Shown piece after piece: positions 1 through 12,160 of a stretch of 64,000 nucleotides of DNA. The position numbers and the translations under genes are program-made. Within the stretch, counting starts at the first letter, position 1. The number at the start of each line of letters is the position of its first letter. The notes below the pieces were generated by a model. The model ran no database searches. It was not told where the DNA came from and saw nothing but the letters and a program-made list of their open reading frames with translations. Origin of the DNA: Lyophyllum atratum (Eukaryota > Basidiomycota > Agaricomycetes > Agaricales > Lyophyllaceae); contig JACGCN010000023.1 in the NCBI GenBank assembly GCA_014905825.1, positions 801,188 through 865,187 on the forward strand. Direction: 5' to 3'.

Positions 1-456
1 CCTGAGGCAGACATTGGGGAATGGAAGGGTACAGCGAACAACTGGTACAACACTTTCAACACGTCATCCATCGTACGATCGGACCTCGTAAGCTGGCCTA
101 CGGACCTCTCGTTCCACGCCCTCAAGGTAGTCCTTACGGCACAACCCAATAATGCCGACGTTAAGCTCCAGTTCTATATGGACAATGTTCTGAGGGCAAC
201 CCAATATGGTCAAGGATTTGTGGGAAAGCCCATGTGGTTGTACGTGTGCTCTTCGGCGTTCACCTGCATTGCCTCTGACGACGACCTCTTCACAGGATCG
301 TGAATTTACAGGTATTTCTATGCTGCTGCTATGATTCGTGCAACTCATCGCTAACTTTCTCGTTCTCAGATGGAAGGTTCTGCGGGATCACCCGGTCCGA
401 CTGGCACGACGACATATAAGATTCGCAATGTCGTCGTGACCAGGTCGGGTTCTTAA
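1..456 (+). CDS. 3' end of a secreted concanavalin-A-like (jelly-roll) protein, partial
   Basis: The window opens inside a coding exon whose frame runs to a donor at 240. Reading on needs a 16-nt microexon at 296-311 and a last exon at 370-456 ending in TAA. This removes the in-frame TGA at 301 and gives a continuous C-terminus. The tail has the pattern FYMDNVLRATQYG, then a Lys-Pro-Met-Trp segment, then LQMEGSAGSPGP. That resembles the closing strands of concanavalin-A-like glucanases such as GH16, where an aromatic 'DG' strand precedes a 'Pf-lilNl' strand. I also associate the NLQMEGS-GSPGP ending with secreted Agaricomycete proteins of no defined activity. The fold is therefore an inference and the substrate is unknown. 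The N-terminus, including any signal peptide, lies outside the window. Confidence 0.5.
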
Positions 457-1084
457 TCGTCACTCACGGTTCCCCCTGTGTTTTTGTATGAATAGATCAT
501 CCTGTGGCGTGGGACGTTATTTTGAGTCTTAAAGATGCCGCCCAGAAGTCACTCTACTACATTCCCTGGGTTGGAGTTATCGTCTGTCTCCCTGCAGCCC
601 GCCTTTGATTTGAGCACGAAACGGATCAGTCATAATGTCAATGTGCCCCCCATATTCCTCGAAATCACATCAAGCCAACCTCAAGACTTTCCAACGTCGG
701 GCCGACCATCGCTTCAGTTACCTCTCAGTGGGCCTGCACCCTGTGAAAGTCGACCTTCATTCGCATTCTAGGCGCAGAGACCTTGTTTCCTTTTCAGGTC
801 CGGGATCCACCTGCGTGTGATCTGGCGATGCTTATTTCGCCACGCCTACGAGCCCTCCCATGATATACTCGACATTTCTTTGGTCAATCCATCGGTGAGT
901 TCTCGGCCCTTTACCCGAACCAGCGCTAACGCACTCTATCAGAGGAAGCCTACCCCTCGCCCTTCTCACCCTCCTCAGGATTAGCTCTCAGGTGGATTCA
1001 CGGGGAACTACCTATAAGAAAAAGCAACATGACGCGTTCTCGCTTCGAGCTCAGTTCCTCTCCCTCGCATTCTTTGTCACCGCT
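457..1084. other. Intergenic, no supported gene
   Basis: Short open frames exist (for example 535-771 on the plus strand), but none shows a recognisable family, and they overlap in several frames without splice logic. The stretch probably holds the 3' end of the upstream gene and the promoter and 5' UTR of the DUF6534-type gene starting at 1085. Confidence 0.5.
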
Positions 1085-3251
1085 ATGGGTGTGGTCCACA
1101 GAAACCAGCGGGAGGAGGTGGCGCTTGGGATGACCCTCCTTGGCTTGATTTTCTCCTCTATGTGAGCGTTGATTGGTCAGCATACTTGACATTCTTCTGA
1201 GCATCATGATGCAGGCTCTACGGAATAACATTGACACAGACCTACAAATACTTCCAACGGTTTCAGAAAGATCCTTTATCCGTTAAGTTGATGGTGAGTG
1301 TACCCTGCCAGGTGTTCCTGTAGTGTCACCTTACATTTTTTTTTCTTCTTCTTCAGGTCACTGCCGTTTGGTTGGTTTTACTGGTTTTTCATCTATGATC
1401 TATCACTGAAGAGAAGACCAGTCTGCTTGATACTGTGTCAGTCTTCCTCGTCGCTCATGCTTGCTGGTCTGTCATCTCCTGATCACTAAGTTGATGTGAC
1501 CTCCCTGTTCATGTACTTCGGAACACGCAGGTACTACCTTGTCACAACCGGCCCCAGCGGAAGAGCTATCTGGTGGGCTGCTTCTGATCATGACCGTTGA
1601 ACATTCTCATCCTTAATGTCTCGACACGCAGGAGTTTAAATGTGAGCTCTGATCTCTGCTCGAAATCGATCTTTGTCTGAGAATCCTGATTTCGAGGCGG
1701 AACTCGCATTATCAGTGGGTGAATGACGCAACTCACTTACTTCATACATACTTAAATTGCCTGTCACGTAGATGGTGATTTCTGGAATTTCTGAAACGTC
1801 CGCATCTCCAATACCGTCTGGCGCATCCCATCTGACTCATGTTTGATCCCTCAGATTCCTCGCCTATCGCGTTTGGATGCGTGAGCGCATTGTTTTGGGA
1901 ATAACTTCGTTCATTCATATCGTTATGATCTTCGCCAGTCAGTGATAGGCGTACTCTCCTGACCTGCCTACTTGTAAGTAGATTCTGCTCTCTTTCCGGC
2001 GTTCTTGAACGTTTATCGCACCCTCGCAGCTCTTCCTTGCGTTGCTTCACCTTGGTCCGTATTTTGATAATGTACTATATGCCGTGACGTGTCATCCTAA
2101 GTTACCATTCAGCAAGCGGCGAAGGTACGCTGTACCCAACTTTAAATTCATCTGAGGCTGCTCAGGCTGCCGTAGTATCGGCGATACAGTTCCTCACCCT
2201 GAAACGATTTGCTCGCTTTGGGAGTGTCAAGGTCAGCTCATTCCATACCTCTGATAATCGCAGAGCTCTGAAGTCCTGACTCCCATATCGCTTATAAAGG
2301 TCCCAAGCATTCTACGGCTAGGTAGTGCGGCGCTCTGCGACACTGGGATTGCAATATCACTTTGCTACTTTTTGCACCAGAAACGGACAGGGTTCGAACG
2401 GTACATCATACCAGCCTCTGTAAACCTATCATTACTTATAGCATTCCTCCGTTTTCAGGACGGATAAGATTATTGACTACCTGATTCTCTTCGCTATTAA
2501 CTCCGGGCTGCTTACCAGGTACGTTTAATTGATCTCGACGTTAAGTACGACATTCTGATATTTTCTGTGTCAGCATTGCTTCCGTTGCGTGTCTAGTCAC
2601 CGTACGTCCTAACACTCGCAAGGTAGAGCCTTCGTGCCCTGCTAAGATCATGCTTCAGTATCTCGTCGTTCCCCGAACATGGGTCTACCTGGCCCTCTGC
2701 TTTTTAATCAGCCGACGTCAGTACTTTCATAAATACTTCTTGGTAGATATTGAACTGACATTGAAAATCTATAGTCTATGCTAACACATTCCTTTGCTCG
2801 TATGTCTACTTTTCATTCATTCGCTTTCATCTAGCATCTCACATCCGTCACAAGGCTGAATTCTCGTCAAATTCTTCGCATCGCCGATAGCGAGAATGAT
2901 TCGCCTATCATGCCTCGGTTCAGTCCCGTGCGGCTCAGAGATGCAATCTTCGGTCGAACCAATAGTAATGGCCCCTCAGAGAAGGTATGGGGTCTGTTCA
3001 AACCTAGACTGGGAAACTTAAATCCTGCATCCATATGACTAGCAGACTCCGACGCAAATAGACATATATGTGTACAGGGAAACCGTGTCAGACTCCCATG
3101 GTCGGCAATCGTCCCTATTGGACACATCTCGGAGTAAGGTAAGATTAGTAGTTACCCTTGGGATTTTCCATGTCGCGCGGTCCGATGGCTGACTACCGTA
3201 TATCAGGCCACCCCAAGTAACAGCACGAGCGACGGTTCCTCAGCTCCCTAG
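1085..3251 (+). CDS. DUF6534/DUF6533-type seven-helix membrane protein
   Basis: An intron-rich plus-strand gene of about a dozen small exons, roughly 330 aa. I chose the ATG at 1085 because it leads straight into LGMTLLGLIFSSM, the first helix. The next exon begins LYGITLTQTYKYF (from 1214), the usual start of helix 2 in this family. Later exons give AVWLLDTVSVFLVAHACWYY, RVWMRERIVLGITSF (about 1868-1910), a segment ending LKRFARFGSVK (near 2230), LCYFLHQKRTGFER (near 2390), TDKIIDYLILFAINSGLL (near 2460) and a late helix near 2670-2720. The hydrophilic tail runs from about 2870 to TAG at 3251 and contains the DIYVYRET motif often seen in the family. These proteins are abundant in Agaricomycetes, are predicted to have seven helices, and have no proven function. 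The splice pattern is by eye; individual borders may be off. Confidence 0.72.
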
Positions 3252-4278
3252 TCAATGATTAGTCCTCACGGTGATGATTGTATTGCTACTTAGGCACTCC
3301 TCCTTGCAGATCATGTAATAACTTTTCTTTCCTCTGTAATTTCCAAATGTGACTGTGTTTGGAGGAGCTGTGTATAATAGATCCGCATTGCCAGTTCATT
3401 TCGCCCTGCTTAGATCCAAGAGACGGCGTTATACTTTACGTATATCTGAACAAGTGATTTTTTTTAAAGAATCGGCTGGTTGACTGCATATGGTCCCGTC
3501 CCTGAATAGGACTGGGCTTCCCGCTGGATGAGTTTGAAACATGTCGACTTCTGATGATGCGATTCATCAACCGGATTCTGTGGGCGTTGTTGTTGATGGT
3601 TCTATTAAATGCCCCTGAGACGGAGGCAGGAAGCGGGCACTCGGTAGACAAGACTCACGTACGCAGCAGTTGCAACAGCTCTAAACAACTCGAAGCAGAG
3701 TCTTTGCTATTGGAAGCCGCTGCGTGGCAGCTTGATGGACTGATACACTATCAGCCATGAAGAGTTGGCGATTCATGGTTTTACGTAGAGTTTGGCACCA
3801 CGCTGACGACTGCGGCGCACCTTGGTGGTCGCTTGAAAGACATCGCAGCTCCTCAAAATTCGCCAAAAACTAACGCAATCAGAGCTGCAGGCCATGACGC
3901 TTACATGTGTAGATATATCAATCAGAAATGACAGAAATCTAGACAGATGCAGATATAGGGACAGGGACAAGGTGGCAAAATCGGTCCTCTGAGCCTCAGG
4001 GTTGTCAGATGCATCAAGAGGAAAGTGTAGAGGCGAAGGAGAAGAGGCAGCAAATGCTCAATATATCGGCGTGAAGGAGAGTGACAGAGGCATATGATTT
4101 TGGACGAACGTGGAAGGTGGCACCCACATGTCGGAGTCTTGTTAGCGTGCTGCATCTGCTTTCAAGTTTCGATCATCTTCATTTACTCTCCGTCTCTGTG
4201 CCAGCGGCCCCCCTACATCGCCTTACCTACATTTCCCTGCTATCACCCACCACGATCCTCAACTAATTCGCCCACATC
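3252..4278. other. Intergenic, no supported gene
   Basis: About 1 kb between the DUF6534-type gene and the OSBP gene. Short overlapping open frames on both strands lack family motifs or a consistent splice path. A pyrimidine-rich stretch just before 4279 (about 4180-4270) fits a fungal promoter and 5' UTR for the OSBP gene. Confidence 0.5.
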
Positions 4279-6236
4279 ATGTCCGGTAGCGATGCCACGA
4301 CTCCTGTTCATACACCCGTCGACGAGGACGCTCCTGGACCCCCCATATCCGTTCCAGACTCAGGGGATACTGGTGAGGGTGGAAAGATCAAGATGATAGT
4401 CCAGCTGGTGAAGAAATGTCTCGGCGTGAAGGATATTGCAGCAATGTTCGTCCGCCTTTTACAGCAGTGCTCTCCGTGATACCGATGTACCTGTAGGCGG
4501 CTTTCGCTGCCGGCCTCATTGCTGGAACCGATGCCGAACCTGGAGTACTGGCACTATCTGGATAGACCAGATATATTTGCTGCGTTGCGTTACCCCGTCT
4601 TTTCTCATATGATTCATAGTCTGATCAAGCTACAGCATCAATGATTCCGAGGATCCCTTTGAACGAATGCTGGCAGTTCTGAGGTTCGCGTTTACGAAAG
4701 ACCTCAAATTTGTAGTTCGTTTCATCTCTCCAAGTTACCGTCACTCACGCTTATATGGGCCCTTTAGCACGGAAAGGTCTGCAAGCCATATAACTCCGTC
4801 CTCGGCGAGCACTTCCGTGCCCACTGGGACTTTGTCCCTGTCTCCTACTCTAGTGAATCGTCGCAACCTCCTACACCTTTTGTCCACACAGTACCTCCGA
4901 CGTCCAAGTTCCTCGATCCAACGACACTGGTCTCCGAGACGGCCAGTGTGACGAGTGCGAAGAGTTCGAAGAGCACGCGCAGCGTGCTCAGCTTCAAGTC
5001 CAAGCCCGGGAAGAGCCCCTCGACGGCGGCGACATCTCCCCTGCAACTGGCCCAAAGCGATGATCTCGATGCCAGGATGTCCAATCTCAATCTAGCGACC
5101 GAGGGCGAGCCGTCGCAGATCCGCTTGGTGTATGTAACGGAGCAGGTTTCCCATCATCCACCAGTCTCAGCGTATTTTGCAACGTGTCCCGCCCGCTCTC
5201 TTGAGCTTTTTGGGATCGATCAGATATCGGCTAAGGTTTCGGGCACAACGCTGCGCGTCGCGCCAGGCGAACACAACCAGGGCCTTTTCGTGAAGATAAC
5301 TGGAGGCCCTGGCGAGGGCGAACGGTACCATATTACCCATCCCATCGCTTCGGTCAATGGGATCCTGAGAGGCAGCTTTTATGTGACTGTTGCCGACTCT
5401 ACCATCATCACATGTGAAGGGGGTAAACCTGGGCAGAAGTTTAGGACGGTAATCGAGTACAAGGAGGAGGTACGCTGCTATATCCTACTTAGCCTGACAT
5501 CCCCTGAATTACCACTTCTGTAGTCTTGGCTAGGAAGAGCCCATTTCCTCCTTGAAGGGGTCATCCATACTGTGAACGAAGGCGAGACTGAGCCTAATGA
5601 ATGGACCAAGGTCAAACACGTGCCGCGCTCTCGTGTCGTTGCGGTCTTCGACGGAACATGGCGTGGACTCATCCGCTGGCGGCGCGTCGGGCTTGGCTCC
5701 TATCCCCAAGCCACCTCTACCGCCTCCTCATCGCCGAGCCCGTCGCACGAAACCTTGCCGAGAACATCCCTGTCGTCGGCTGCCGCGTCCAAGTTGGAGT
5801 TCAGCCGCCACGACGAGGAGTACGTTCCGCTGTTGGATCTGAACACCTTGAAGGTCGTGCCCAAGTGCGTCCGGCCGCTGGAGAAGCAACTTCCACACGA
5901 GAGTAGGAAACTTTGGGTGACTGTGACGGATAATCTTCTGAAGAAGGAGTTCTCGGAGGCGACGAAGGAGAAGGTTGCGATCGAACAGAGGCAAAGGGAT
6001 GAAGCAGCAGAGAGGAAGAGGAAGGGTGTTGAGTGAGTACTGTTCATATTATCTTCCGTTCCGAAATAGAAACTTACTTGGCTTCTGTTAGGTTTGTTCC
6101 AAGATACTTTGAGAAGGACCTAGAGAGAGGGTATGCTGCGCTCACCCCGGAAGGATGGGCTGCTGTCGAAGAAGAGCTCAAGGAGGAGTCCTCCTTTTGC
6201 ATAGAGGGGTCGGAGAGCGCTAGGCTATCTTCGTAA
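4279..6236 (+). CDS. Oxysterol-binding protein-related (OSH) lipid-transfer protein, short form
   Basis: About 480-500 aa, starting at ATG 4279 in a good context after a pyrimidine tract. The exons join to a complete OSBP-related domain without PH, ankyrin or GOLD parts. RLSLPASLLEPMPNLEYW forms the lid/entry region. It is followed by DPFERMLAVLRFAFT, then KPYNSVLGEHFRAHW, the family core around the lysine that contacts the ligand or PI4P. The diagnostic EQVSHHPP lies at about 5140-5163. A Ser/Ala-rich insert of about 60 aa (near 4930-5050) separates the core from this motif. The C-terminal part carries the usual basic helix and FVPRYFEKD before TAA at 6236. Family members move sterol or phosphatidylserine against PI4P at membrane contacts. 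The short domain-only form resembles yeast Osh4-Osh7; the LLEP lid is closest to Osh6/7 in my reading. At least five short introns. Confidence 0.9.
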
Positions 6237-8180
6237 TGTTCACACCTTATAATTTCGCCCGCACACGTCATTCACCACATACCTATGCAAGTACCGCTAT
6301 TCATGATCTTCCTTGGACCGACCTGTATTATTTTCTGGATTTTATAATAGCTTTCGATGCTCAATGTCCTGGCTGCGATCGGCCGGGACGCTGTCTGCCT
6401 ATACCCTTCTACATCATGAAGAACAACTCTGAGTCTCACTGTCGGTCATCCTGAAACCTCAACGGCTCTCAAGGCCTGTCCATACCACGGCTATATAGAG
6501 AATCTCAGCCATCATGTTGACTTATGTCATTCACCTGTCTTTTGGGGGGCGCCAGCATATACTATTTGGCTTCTGTGCTAGGTACAGCCCTGGCACAACC
6601 AAGTCACATCACACTTCTTTGCGTACCGGTATGCGCGGGGAATATGGGATGGTAGAAATCCGAGATTCGGGGCATGCTAGTGACTTTGCGTTCCCAACCC
6701 ATGATATTCACTATGCTTCTCTGTTTTCGCCAGAGAATCAGCGAATGGTGCTGGCGAAACACCGACTTGCTCCAAACCCTCGATTCTTCGTAGGTTATAC
6801 AGTGTTTTGAGAAGAACTGTAAGCTATTCGAAGCCACCAGAAGAGCCGGATGTTGTGGAGTCCGAGAGACTCTAAGAGGAATAGCGAGGATCCTCCCCGT
6901 ATGTATCGGTGAGGGCACCTGAGACGCCACCGCTGTCATCAAGCATTGCGCACAGAATGCTTCATCATTTGACATATGCACTTCTCGTCTTATTATTCCT
7001 GCTTTTTCGCCATTTACAACATACCTAGCATCCCATTACCATCGTCCGTGGTATCTTTTGGATTCTTTATCACTTTAGCAATGGTGGTGATCATGAGCGG
7101 ATGACCGGGCCGGAACGTCGCACCACTTCGGCTGGCAAACGAAGTCACCCAGATTGTGATTGGAACCGCCTATGACCCTCATGCTCACTGCACACGCTCA
7201 AGCACCTACTCCGATCTCCCACTACGCTTGTTAGGAATACGCTCTCTCTCAAAATCTGAGAGGAAATAGTCTACCTTGCCATCGCCCTCCTAGCTGGTGT
7301 TGTCCTGGACCAACACTTCCGTAACGCCATATCTCCCGAGTCCAGAGGACAATCTAGCCCGACATAGGTCGACCCCCGAAATTCGAGCACGCATCGTCCT
7401 GGTTTCACATCAGTGGAACACACTTGGAACGCCTTTTTTCTACGAGTTCATTCAGCTTTCGCGCAGTCGAATCTAGGGTATCCTGAAGTCCTTTGAGTCC
7501 GATGGGTTCAGAGTGGAGAGAGAAGCCTTCGACGTCAGCGCGTGGTCCGAAATATCAGCTCGGCGACCGGCCCCGGAATTCTCATAGCTTCTTGGCAATA
7601 ACGGCAGCCTCTCATGATCATGTTTGCCTTCTCCCGCGAATGCAGGAGGCGAAGCGCACGGACGATCCGCAACTTTTCACCATACCTATCGTCAAGCTGC
7701 CCCTGATTTTGACTTCTATGCACCACGACCACGCTGGGCGGCGGATAATCCAACCGGGTTTGGAAACATAACACTCGGGCCGTTTTTTTGCGTTGATTGA
7801 CGCGCAAACATTGACATCGCAGAAAGTCTCTTCCGTGAACTTTTCTTCCTTTGCTTCGAATTCTCCTCTGTTCTTGGCATCCTATAACACTTTGCTTGTC
7901 CACCCTGCGAACTATACCTATTTTGACTACCAATACCCTGCTCGCCCTGGGTAGCACCTTGCTCTGCTCCTTGTAGGTATATTGTCTCCAAACATCTGTT
8001 GTAGCGTCAGCCGACACTGCGACTATTTTGAGACGTGGGTGAAATCCCTTGTATCCCAGTCTCAATATCATGCAGAAGAACGCAATGACCTCCAGATGCG
8101 ATAGGACGGATCAGAGTCTATGGACTTAAAGGCCAGCCTTGGAAGTAAAATGAATTTATTTCTCGTCCTTCCTGCATACT
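6237..8180. other. Long gene-poor interval between OSBP and P450 genes
   Basis: Nearly 2 kb with no complete gene. A 537-nt open frame on the minus strand (7535-8071) has no recognisable motif. On the plus strand a degenerate F-box-like stretch is visible near 7372-7570 and is listed separately. Confidence 0.45.
7372..7575 (+). pseudogene. Possible remnant of an Agaricomycete F-box/LRR-like protein
   Basis: In one plus-strand frame the sequence reads PEIRARIVLVSHQWNTLG and then TPFFYEFIQLSRSR. It meets a TAG (7473-7475) and continues GILKSFESDGFR. The 'VSxxWNxLxTPxxYE-I' rhythm is what I expect just after the F-box in the large Agaricomycete F-box expansions. Upstream and downstream frames are broken by stops and no full F-box is visible. 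I infer a decayed fragment; a chance resemblance is a real alternative. Confidence 0.25.
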
Positions 8181-10114
8181 ATGGTGCTCCCTAACCTCAT
8201 TCCATCGATATTGGTCCTTGCGGCCACGATCGGTTTCGTGAAATCGATTCATAGGCTTTATTTCCATCCCTTACGATCCTACCCTGGCCCATGGTTAGCA
8301 GCTACAACCAAGTGGTATCGTGGCTATTATGATATTATCTTGAAGGGTGGCTGGCTTCCTCATCTCGAACGTCTACATGAAAAATACGGTAAGTATCTTC
8401 AGGAACCTCGCCGTCCGCAATCTTATGTATACATTGTCGAACAGGTGAAGTTGTCAGGATCGGTCCAAATGAAGTCTGTAGTCGCCTTATGACGCTGTTC
8501 TGAAGAGAATACTGAGATGTATAAATTTCCAGCTTCACTTTAGTAGTCCTCGTGCCTATGCGACGATCTATGCCTCAGGATCTCAATTTACGAAGCAGCC
8601 TGCTCTTTACAAGTGCTTTGGCATGGACGAAGGTTCTTTCGCTATTGTGAACCCTCACAAATCGAAGAAAAGGAGAGAGATGCTACTTCCTCTGTTTTCG
8701 CGACGCGCCATACTGAAGCTCGAAAGTGTTATTCAAGAGAAGGTGGGTATTGTGACTTTTCCGTCGGGACTCTGCATTTTATCTAATCCAACGCAAAGGT
8801 CGATACCCTGATTTCAAAAATTCTAGCCCATGGTTCTAAGCCCGTTGATCTAACTCTCGGTTTTCGATGCACGACATTTGACACTATCGCCGATTACTGC
8901 TTTGCGCAGTCATTCGGCGCCCTTGACGCACCCCGGTTCCAACATTCGCTGCTGATCAACATGCAGGCCAGCATCGAATATTTCTGGATCCTTCGCCATT
9001 TCCCATTCATTCTTCCCGTGGCGGGCACAATCCCGCGCTGGCTTGCCCGGCGCATCAGTCCTCTATATCGGGAATTTGACGCGGTGCGGGAGCAAATCGA
9101 GGCGACAATGGATAGATATCTGGCCTTGAATGATTCGGAGGAGGGCTTGGGGTGCGCCATGGATTCAGGGCGCGAGACTGTTTTTCATCACTTGATTCGA
9201 CCAAAGGCAGAGTCATCCAAGGGGCAGGAGACGCCATCACGATCAGAATTATCAGACGAGGCGCTTGTTCTGCTTCAAGCTGGGAGCGACACCGTCGGAC
9301 ATACCTGCATTATGGGGACTTTTCATGCATTGAGTGACGAGCGGGTACTCGCGAATCTAGTACGGGAATTGAAGGAAGCGTGGCCTGAGAAAGAGTCGTA
9401 TGTTGGGTTGGCAGTTTTGGAGAAATTGCCGTACTTGGTGAGTCTACTTTAATCACGTCAACGCCACCATCTCATCTGGGCCTGGATGATCTGCAGACAG
9501 CGTTCATTAAGGAGTCATTACGAATCTCACATGGCGTTATCACGCCACTTGGAAGAGTGGTGCACGAAGAGATGAATATCGCAGGCTACCCTATACCACC
9601 AGGCGTAGGTCAACTTTACCAAATTGTCTAACGTGTAAACTGATGAAACCACCTTTAGACCGTGGTCTCAACAGGCTCAACATTCATGCATCACAATTAC
9701 AGTGTATTCCCTGATCCTAAACGATTTGATCCAGGAAGATGGCTGAATGTGAAGGGCGATAAGCTTAGGGAGCTCGAAAACCATTTCGTACCTTTTTCAC
9801 GGGGACCGAGGATGTGCTTAGGATTCAAGTGAGGATTTCACGCTCTGTTTCAATCTGCTGCGAGATTTTAACATGTCTTGAATGCAGCCTCGCATGGTGT
9901 GAACTGTACCTGATTTTCGCTAATGTGTTCAGAAAGCTCGATCTGGTACGGCACGAAACAACGTAAGTCGGCCTCGGAGATACTTTTCTGTCTTTACCAA
10001 GGAGGCTACTAAGCTTTTCGCTGCAGAGAGGATGATTTTCGGTTCAAGGAGATTTTCGTGCCAATTAGGCTTGGAAGGCATTTCCATGCAACGGCTAAGG
10101 AGAGGGATTCATAA
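8181..10114 (+). CDS. Cytochrome P450 monooxygenase
   Basis: Begins at ATG 8181 with an N-terminal membrane anchor (SILVLAATIGFV) followed by the Pro-rich hinge HPLRSYPGPW. It ends at TAA 10112-10114, about 500 aa after removal of short introns. P450 landmarks appear in order. The I-helix oxygen-activating motif is AGSDT (within ALVLLQAGSDTVGH, near 9265-9300). The K-helix ExxR is KESLR (near 9510). A meander follows with FDPGRW. The heme-binding loop is FSRGPRMCLG (near 9797-9826), with the conserved Cys ligand. The early VVRIGPNE and later FMHHNYSVFPDP segments are typical of ER-bound fungal P450s of the CYP5xxx or benzoate-hydroxylase-like type. All catalytic elements are intact. The substrate cannot be told, and no other biosynthetic genes sit beside it, so it need not belong to a cluster. 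Confidence 0.93.
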
Positions 10115-10792
10115 AGGAACACTGCATTGATTCATTCCAAGGGTCTTATTATGAATTTTTGGGGTCATTTAACTAACTCGCTTCACCTTTGATTCCGTGT
10201 CGGGGTACTTCACGTTTTGCTGATATGCAATTCAAATTCAATGGACTACTCGCCCCGCCATTCAACTGGTTGTCTTTCCGTTTATCCTTTAGGGACTTTG
10301 TGTGAACCAATCGAAGGTAAAACGGGTGTGTGACTACGCGCCCACTTCTGGTGCGGCACTTGGACAGCCTTGCTCAGTAATATTCCGAATCTACCCTTTC
10401 GATCTGATTTCATACGACCTCACCGATGCAGTCATAACAGCATCCCGAGGAAAAAATAAGCGCCGCGAGTGAAGCTGTGCTTGAGTTGTGCTTCAGCTTG
10501 TGGCATGGTTCTTGGGTGCTTCGAAGCCCACGGCTTCGCTTGGGATAAGTCGTTAAAACAGTTAGCATTGACTTGGTGTGGATACGCAGAATAAGATAAA
10601 AATGACCTAAAGCCCTCATATGCTCCACCAACAAATTAGAACGAAAAGAATACCTCGAATAAGACCTGCACTCAGAATCCGTTGCCGAGCACACCCATTC
10701 ACATGTCCTCCACTGCCGGGTAGAGCAGTCTCGTTTCTTTGTTCACTGGAAAGATGTGTGATCAAAAATATCCGCTAATAAGCCGAAAAAGC
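10115..10792. other. Convergent 3' region
   Basis: Lies between the P450 stop and the stop of the minus-strand PLC-like gene, so it should hold two facing 3' UTRs and terminators. A 285-nt open frame at 10410-10694 (minus) shows no family features. Confidence 0.5.
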
Positions 10793-12160
10793 TTACGGGA
10801 ACCCGTTCAGTATATCCGCCGCTGCAAATCCGTGTCCAATGTTGACAAAGTCGAGTAGGATAAAGGTGGGCGCGCGGCCACCGCCGAGAGGGGCACAACC
10901 ATTCACATGGTCCATGATTCTAAAACACCAGAGAAGTGTTGGTGATAGGCCACTGGGTAAGGATGAATGAACTCACGACGTAATTCCGTTTGTAGTCCGC
11001 GCATCGAGTGGGTCGCTCACAATGACCCCTGAATTGAAAAGATCCTTGTTTAGGGAATGATTGATCATATACATATGATCTTCTGTTGTGAACGGTCCGT
11101 AAATGCGGTCAACCCTGCATGGGAACCTTGCATCTGTGACGCTGAATGGCGTCTCCCAGATCTAGCGATTGTCGTAGTTCAGCGATAAGCGACTCAAATC
11201 CTATTGAAATAGTCACCATTCCGAATTCTGGTAAAATAAAGTCAACCAGAGTTGAATTGGCGTCAGCATCCATAAACACCACAACGCGCTTTCCGGTGTC
11301 CAGCATCTCTCCCAGCGTTGGCCATTGATCCTGCTTCAGTGGGATGACGGGAGGCACGTACGTGAGCGGTGTGATACCTGGTGGTTGATTCAGATCCAAA
11401 GCCATGGAGATGGAGAGGCGGGATATTGCGCGCACCAGCCTCGTCAAAGGCAGGTTTCCATACATCTTTGACGGAAAGCCCTTCGGGGTTCGTGAACAAG
11501 AGAGTCAGCACTTCGTTTGGGTTCGCATCCAGGAACGTCTTGACGTTCTTCAGGTAGTCAATGACTTTGCCGCCGTCGAAGAGCAACTAATATTTGATAT
11601 GAGCATGGATTAGATGTGCGTGTTGCATGCCTTACGCAGTCTAACATTTGAAGGTTAGAGAAAAGCATGTAATGCGGCGGATAACGTACTGGTATGACAA
11701 AAATGCAATTCTCCATTGCTCCTGTGGCAAGTGACATAGTTAGTGTCGATCTGGTCGAACGGCTGCAAATTTTTATCACTCGTGCGCCTGGGCCTGAAGT
11801 AGGCGAACTCCAAGGCCAAGTTGAGTAGAAATATTAAACTCCTGATCACGAGCAACTGGGGGGATGTGTCTCAAGTCGAAGTTGGCTCGGCACGTGTGGA
11901 AGATGAAACGTACGAGCGAAAGGATCCCTGCTGAAGGCAAAAGAGTCGTGAGCCCCGATGAACGTCACGTTCGAGTAGCGTCGGGAGCAGAGCTCAGCAT
12001 GGCCGTTGCAAAGAGTTGCTCTAGGAGGAGGTGTTAAGGTTAGCGACCAACGTGCCACATCCCAAGTCCATGATTGTGTTCACCTTTGTATAGGGATCGA
12101 GATACAGACATTCGCCGCTAAATAGAGAGCCCATAATGCGACCCATAGGCCTAAATGCAT
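10793..12160 (-). CDS. Secreted PLC-like phosphodiesterase, paralogue A
   Basis: Reads from ATG 12160 (MHLGLWVALWALYLAANV, a signal peptide) to TAA at 10793-10795. The mature part begins CNGHAELCSRRYSNVTFIG and continues AHDSFAF; the His in GAHDSF is the catalytic His of the PI-PLC X-like TIM barrel. Next come ARDQEF and a barrel strand ending RLLQAQAHE, then NGELHFCHT. A 5-nt microexon (11636-11640) is followed by LLFDGGKVIDYLKNVKTF, the NPNEVLTLLFTNPEG strand, and GKRVVVFMDADANSTLVDF. The C-terminal half carries RVDRIYGPF and NGCAPLGGGRAPTFILLDF. About 350-380 aa. Members are widespread secreted fungal proteins related to bacterial PI-PLC; their substrate (phosphatidylinositol or GPI-type) is not established. 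Divergent partner of paralogue B at 13042. The frame is intact. Confidence 0.85.
11636..11640 (-). other. 5-nt microexon of PLC-like paralogue A
   Basis: Between the exon encoding FCHT and the exon encoding LLFDGG, only a 5-nt exon (ACTGC) flanked by TTAG and GTAAGG restores the frame, giving His-Thr-Asn-Cys. Its flanking introns carry normal GT and AG ends. The same arrangement recurs in paralogue B at 13576-13580. Confidence 0.75.

Noticed and set aside
7535..8071. 178-codon minus-strand open frame upstream of the P450 gene
   Set aside because: No family motif or splice partners, and composition not clearly coding; kept only as part of the gene-poor interval.
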